From DATKCF01 sp035513345 (lineage in GTDB: Bacteria > Gemmatimonadota > Gemmatimonadetes > Longimicrobiales > RSA9), in the NCBI GenBank assembly GCA_035513345.1, contig DATKCF010000030.1, positions 1-64,000 of the forward strand: DNA of 64,000 nt. The letters are read 5' to 3'. Position numbers and translations under genes: made by a program. Every line of letters begins with the position of its first letter. Position 1 is the first letter of the stretch. Positions 61,320 to 64,000 of this stretch are shown here, one piece after another. The notes under the pieces were generated by a model, which was not told the DNA's origin, did not search any database, and saw only the letters and a program-made list of their open reading frames with translations.

Positions 61320-64000
61320 GTGAAGACAGGGCGCCGGAACGACGCGGTTCGGTCGCTGGCCACGTTCGGCGTGGCAGCGGCCGCGGTACTGGGCGTGCTC
61401 GCCTGGTCGCGGCGGCTGGACACGTGGATCCTGATCGTGAGCGCCATCGCCACGCTGGCGGTGCTTGCGATGATGTGGAAGTGGCGGGACCGCTCGCCCT
61501 GGCTGATGCTCGCGATCGCGATGGCGCTGGCCGCACATGGTGCCGCGATGCTCGCGGTCCGGGATTTCCGGCGCATCGAGTTCGACTGGCCTGCCGTCGA
61601 GGCCGAGCGGCGCGAGCGGCTCGAAACGAGCCTTGCCGAGCTGATGTCGTCGCTCGCAGAGCGTGGGCGACAGGCCGCCCAACTGGCTGCCGACGTCGCG
61701 GCCGAACCGAGCCTCGACAACGTGCAGCTGTTCCGCCGGCTCGAACAGATCCGGGCGCGGACCGGCGTCGACGCACTCGCCATCTTCGGCGCGGGTGGCG
61801 GTCTGGTCGCGTGGAGCGGTGATCATCGCGGCAAGGTACCGGATGAGGTGCGGCACGGCGACGGGGTTGCGCATTTCGGCGAACGCCCGTTGTACAGCTA
61901 CCTGTATTTCGCGGACACCGCCGACAGCCTCGCCCGCCAGGCGGTCGCCGCCGTGCTGGTCGAGACGGGCGCGTTCCCCCGCGTGGGCACGCCCGGCCTG
62001 ACTACGACGCTGGCCGGCCGGACCAATGTGCCGGCGATCTTCCGGTCCGGCGCGGATCCGGGCGGGGCATCGGCGTGGAACCTGACGGCCGGCCCTGACA
62101 CGGTGGTTCACGCCCGGCTCGAGTCGTTCACGCAGGCTGGTGTGCGCGAGTTGCGCGAGATCTCGGCGCGCCGGGCCGTCGTCGTGGCCGCGTTCGTGTC
62201 GCTCTTCATGCTGGTGGCAGCTTGGCTGAGGCGTGGACCCGTGCACGCGGCCAGCCTCGCGAGCGCGGCGCCGCTCCTGATTGTTGCCGTGGCTGTCGCT
62301 ATCGCTCCGCTGGGACAGGTCCTCGCACTCGAGGGACGGGCCAGCTCCCTCGCGTTCCTGATCCCAGTGCCCGGAATGTCGCTCGGCGACATCGTGGCGA
62401 TCCTGCTGGCGGCGGCCGCGCTCGTCGCGACGATGCGGCGGGTCCGGATATCACCTCGTCGCTGGCCGGCCGCGCTGGTCTTCATCGCCGCGCTGCTCGG
62501 TGTCGCCTGGGCCGTAACGCTGAGCGGGTTCGTGGCCGTGGCCCGCCCGACGCTGCTCGACGCGAGCGCCGGTCTGTGGTTCGGCATTCAACTCGCGGCC
62601 GTCCTGGTCCTGACGCTCATGACCGCGCTGGTCCTGCCGGTTCGCCGTCGAGGCCCCGTCAGGGGTGGCGGTGTACGCTGGCCGGTCGTGGTGTTCGCGC
62701 TGACGGTGACCGCCGGTCTGAGCGTCGCCGTTCAGGCATGGGCGTTCGAACGGCATTCACCTGCACCCGCACTGGCGGTGTTCTGGGCGCTGCCCATCCT
62801 GCTGCTCGGCTTCGGTACCGCGACGATGCGGAGTGCGGCGCAGCGTCTGGGCCGCTGGATCGCGATCAGCGTTGTCGCGGCGACGGCTGTACTACCGCAA
62901 CTGTGGGGTCTGCACACGGAGATGCGACTTCGGTCGGCACAGCTCGCGCTGGGTACGTTCGGTATCGAGACGCCGCCGATCGTGGAGTACCTCATGGAGT
63001 CGTTCTGGCGTGAGGTCCTCGCACGACACGCGGCTGGCGAGGCGGGTCCGCAGCTGTTGTATCGCAGCTGGGTGGCCAGTGGACTCGCGCAGGAGCCGTA
63101 CCCCATGCGCATCTCGCTCTGGGAAGCGGGTGCGCCCGACCTCGAACTGCGGCTCGGTGGGGCCGAAGGCTCGGATAGTGAATCGGATCCGATCCGCGAG
63201 TTCGTTCATGAGGGTGCTACGCTCGACGTTCCGCGCATCGGCGGGATCAGCGGCCTGCCCAACGCCAACCTGCTGCTCACCATACCGCTCGACTCGACGC
63301 GGACGGTGTCCGTCACGGTCGAGCCGCGGCGCTCGCTCCAGCGCGAAGGCATCATTTCACCGTTCCTCGGCAGCGTAAACGACACCGACGCCGAGGTGAC
63401 GCTCGTGCCGCAGGTGGGTCCGGCGCCGCCAGTCGGTGAAATCGCGTGGGTGCGGAGCCCGGACGGCTGGCGGAGCGAAGCGGAGGTTCGCTTTCCGGAC
63501 GGACCCATGCACGCGCACCTGGTCGTGCACTTCACCGATCCACTCATGCGCGTCGCCCGCGGCACACTGCTGGTAACCTTCGACGCCGGGCTGCTGATTC
63601 TGCTCTGGGTCGTGGGCCACATCGCGCGCGGCATGCGGGTGGTTCGCGAGGATGCACTGCGGGGCTGGTCCCGGACGTATCGCGCCCGCGTTACCGTGGC
63701 CCTATTCGTGTTCTTCCTCGTTCCCACGGCGGTCTTCGGCTGGCTCGCGTACGGCGGCATGTCGGCCGTCGTCACGGAGGCTGCGGGAACGGTGGCCGAA
63801 CGGGCCGCCCGCGAAGCGGTGCTCGAATGGCCGCGCGCCGAGGGTGACCTGCGCGAGCTGGCCGTCCGTACCGGATACGACGTGCTGTACTACCTGGGCG
63901 GTGAGCTGATCGACTCGTCGTCGCCCGAAGGCCTGGCGCTCGGCGCCTATGGCGCGTGGATGGGGCCGGTCGCGTACAGCGCCCTCGAGGATGGGCACGA
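61320..64000 (+). CDS. large multi-pass sensor-like membrane protein (truncated at the window edge)
   Basis: The frame runs from GTG 61320 to the end without a stop (893 codons so far). Three hydrophobic segments (about 10-85) precede an extracytoplasmic domain (about 90-275). Seven or so transmembrane helices follow (about 280-520), a second extracytoplasmic domain (about 540-755), another helix, a short loop and a further helix (about 795-815), then the start of a third soluble part. It resembles the sensor half of a large histidine kinase, but no HAMP, His-box or ATPase domain is reached. TTG 61296 is an alternative start. A GGGTGA site lies 5 nt upstream of the GTG. Confidence 0.65.
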   Translation, partial: MKTGRRNDAVRSLATFGVAAAAVLGVLAWSRRLDTWILIVSAIATLAVLAMMWKWRDRSPWLMLAIAMALAAHGAAMLAVRDFRRIEFDWPAVEAERRERLETSLAELMSSLAERGRQAAQLAADVAAEPSLDNVQLFRRLEQIRARTGVDALAIFGAGGGLVAWSGDHRGKVPDEVRHGDGVAHFGERPLYSYLYFADTADSLARQAVAAVLVETGAFPRVGTPGLTTTLAGRTNVPAIFRSGADPGGASAWNLTAGPDTVVHARLESFTQAGVRELREISARRAVVVAAFVSLFMLVAAWLRRGPVHAASLASAAPLLIVAVAVAIAPLGQVLALEGRASSLAFLIPVPGMSLGDIVAILLAAAALVATMRRVRISPRRWPAALVFIAALLGVAWAVTLSGFVAVARPTLLDASAGLWFGIQLAAVLVLTLMTALVLPVRRRGPVRGGGVRWPVVVFALTVTAGLSVAVQAWAFERHSPAPALAVFWALPILLLGFGTATMRSAAQRLGRWIAISVVAATAVLPQLWGLHTEMRLRSAQLALGTFGIETPPIVEYLMESFWREVLARHAAGEAGPQLLYRSWVASGLAQEPYPMRISLWEAGAPDLELRLGGAEGSDSESDPIREFVHEGATLDVPRIGGISGLPNANLLLTIPLDSTRTVSVTVEPRRSLQREGIISPFLGSVNDTDAEVTLVPQVGPAPPVGEIAWVRSPDGWRSEAEVRFPDGPMHAHLVVHFTDPLMRVARGTLLVTFDAGLLILLWVVGHIARGMRVVREDALRGWSRTYRARVTVALFVFFLVPTAVFGWLAYGGMSAVVTEAAGTVAERAAREAVLEWPRAEGDLRELAVRTGYDVLYYLGGELIDSSSPEGLALGAYGAWMGPVAYSALEDGH

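Noticed and set aside
1..64000. Mobile elements, CRISPR arrays, rRNA, integrase or phage genes
   Set aside because: No transposase, recombinase, direct-repeat array or phage structural gene was recognised. Composition and gene density look uniform throughout.

Overview
This window is a GC-rich, gene-dense bacterial chromosome segment. It contains about 62 protein genes, one tRNA, one SRP RNA, and no mobile element, CRISPR array or rRNA. The envelope genes point to a diderm: heptose isomerase GmhA, lipoproteins with lipoboxes, an Omp85-like barrel fusion and a MacAB-type efflux system. The gene set and order suggest Gemmatimonadota or a close FCB-group relative: a 6-bladed-propeller lipoprotein, rpsF-rpsR-DUF2232-rplI, a roadblock/MglA pair beside recR, and a BshB1-type deacetylase. 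That assignment is an inference from content, not a database match.

Layout. 356-4854: a zinc-ribbon membrane protein coupled to threonine aldolase, recA with its own promoter, a LITAF-like split zinc-ribbon protein and a propeller lipoprotein. 4928-19751: a run of about 15 genes from alaS to ispE on one strand, joined by 1-4 nt start/stop overlaps or gaps of 6 nt or less (one join is uncertain). It covers gmhA, a ferritin-like protein, an SDR, cca, a ZIP transporter, rarA, hflX, a DUF2520 protein, pdxJ, a degenerate Hpt-like protein and a flippase-like protein. 19766-26252: tRNA-Gln with its own promoter, an unknown protein with an internal duplication, prs, rplY, pth, a K+-dependent-type membrane pyrophosphatase and an M20 hydrolase. 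26377-28827: rpsF, rpsR, DUF2232, rplI and rsfS.

28836-39416: four envelope or chromosome genes. They are a metalloprotease/TolB-propeller/outer-membrane-barrel fusion, a pseudo-ParA/SPOR membrane protein coupled to smc, smc itself, and a subtilase with a T9SS-like C-terminal module. 39478-42805: a sugar epimerase, a DegT-type aminotransferase and aroF. 42826-49601: ffs (SRP RNA), dnaX, yraN, ybaB, recR, a small membrane protein, roadblock, mglA, pgsA and cinA. 49725-51489: grpE and dnaJ, facing mnmA and a cysteine desulfurase on the other strand (a thiolation pair). 53922-61296: a HIRAN-like orphan, then a minus-strand operon of a MacA-like adaptor, an ABC ATPase, two FtsX/MacB-type permeases and bshB1; then a secreted protein and a creatininase-family protein with altered metal ligands. 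From 61320 a large multi-pass sensor-like protein runs off the right edge.

Most of the window is housekeeping backbone. I did not find a clear new defence or mobile system. The least explained items are the domain fusions at 28836 and 32195, the duplicated protein at 19857, the altered creatininase at 60550, and several palindromic leader elements. Several promoters share a TTGACC or TTGATC -35 hexamer with a TA-N3-T -10 hexamer.
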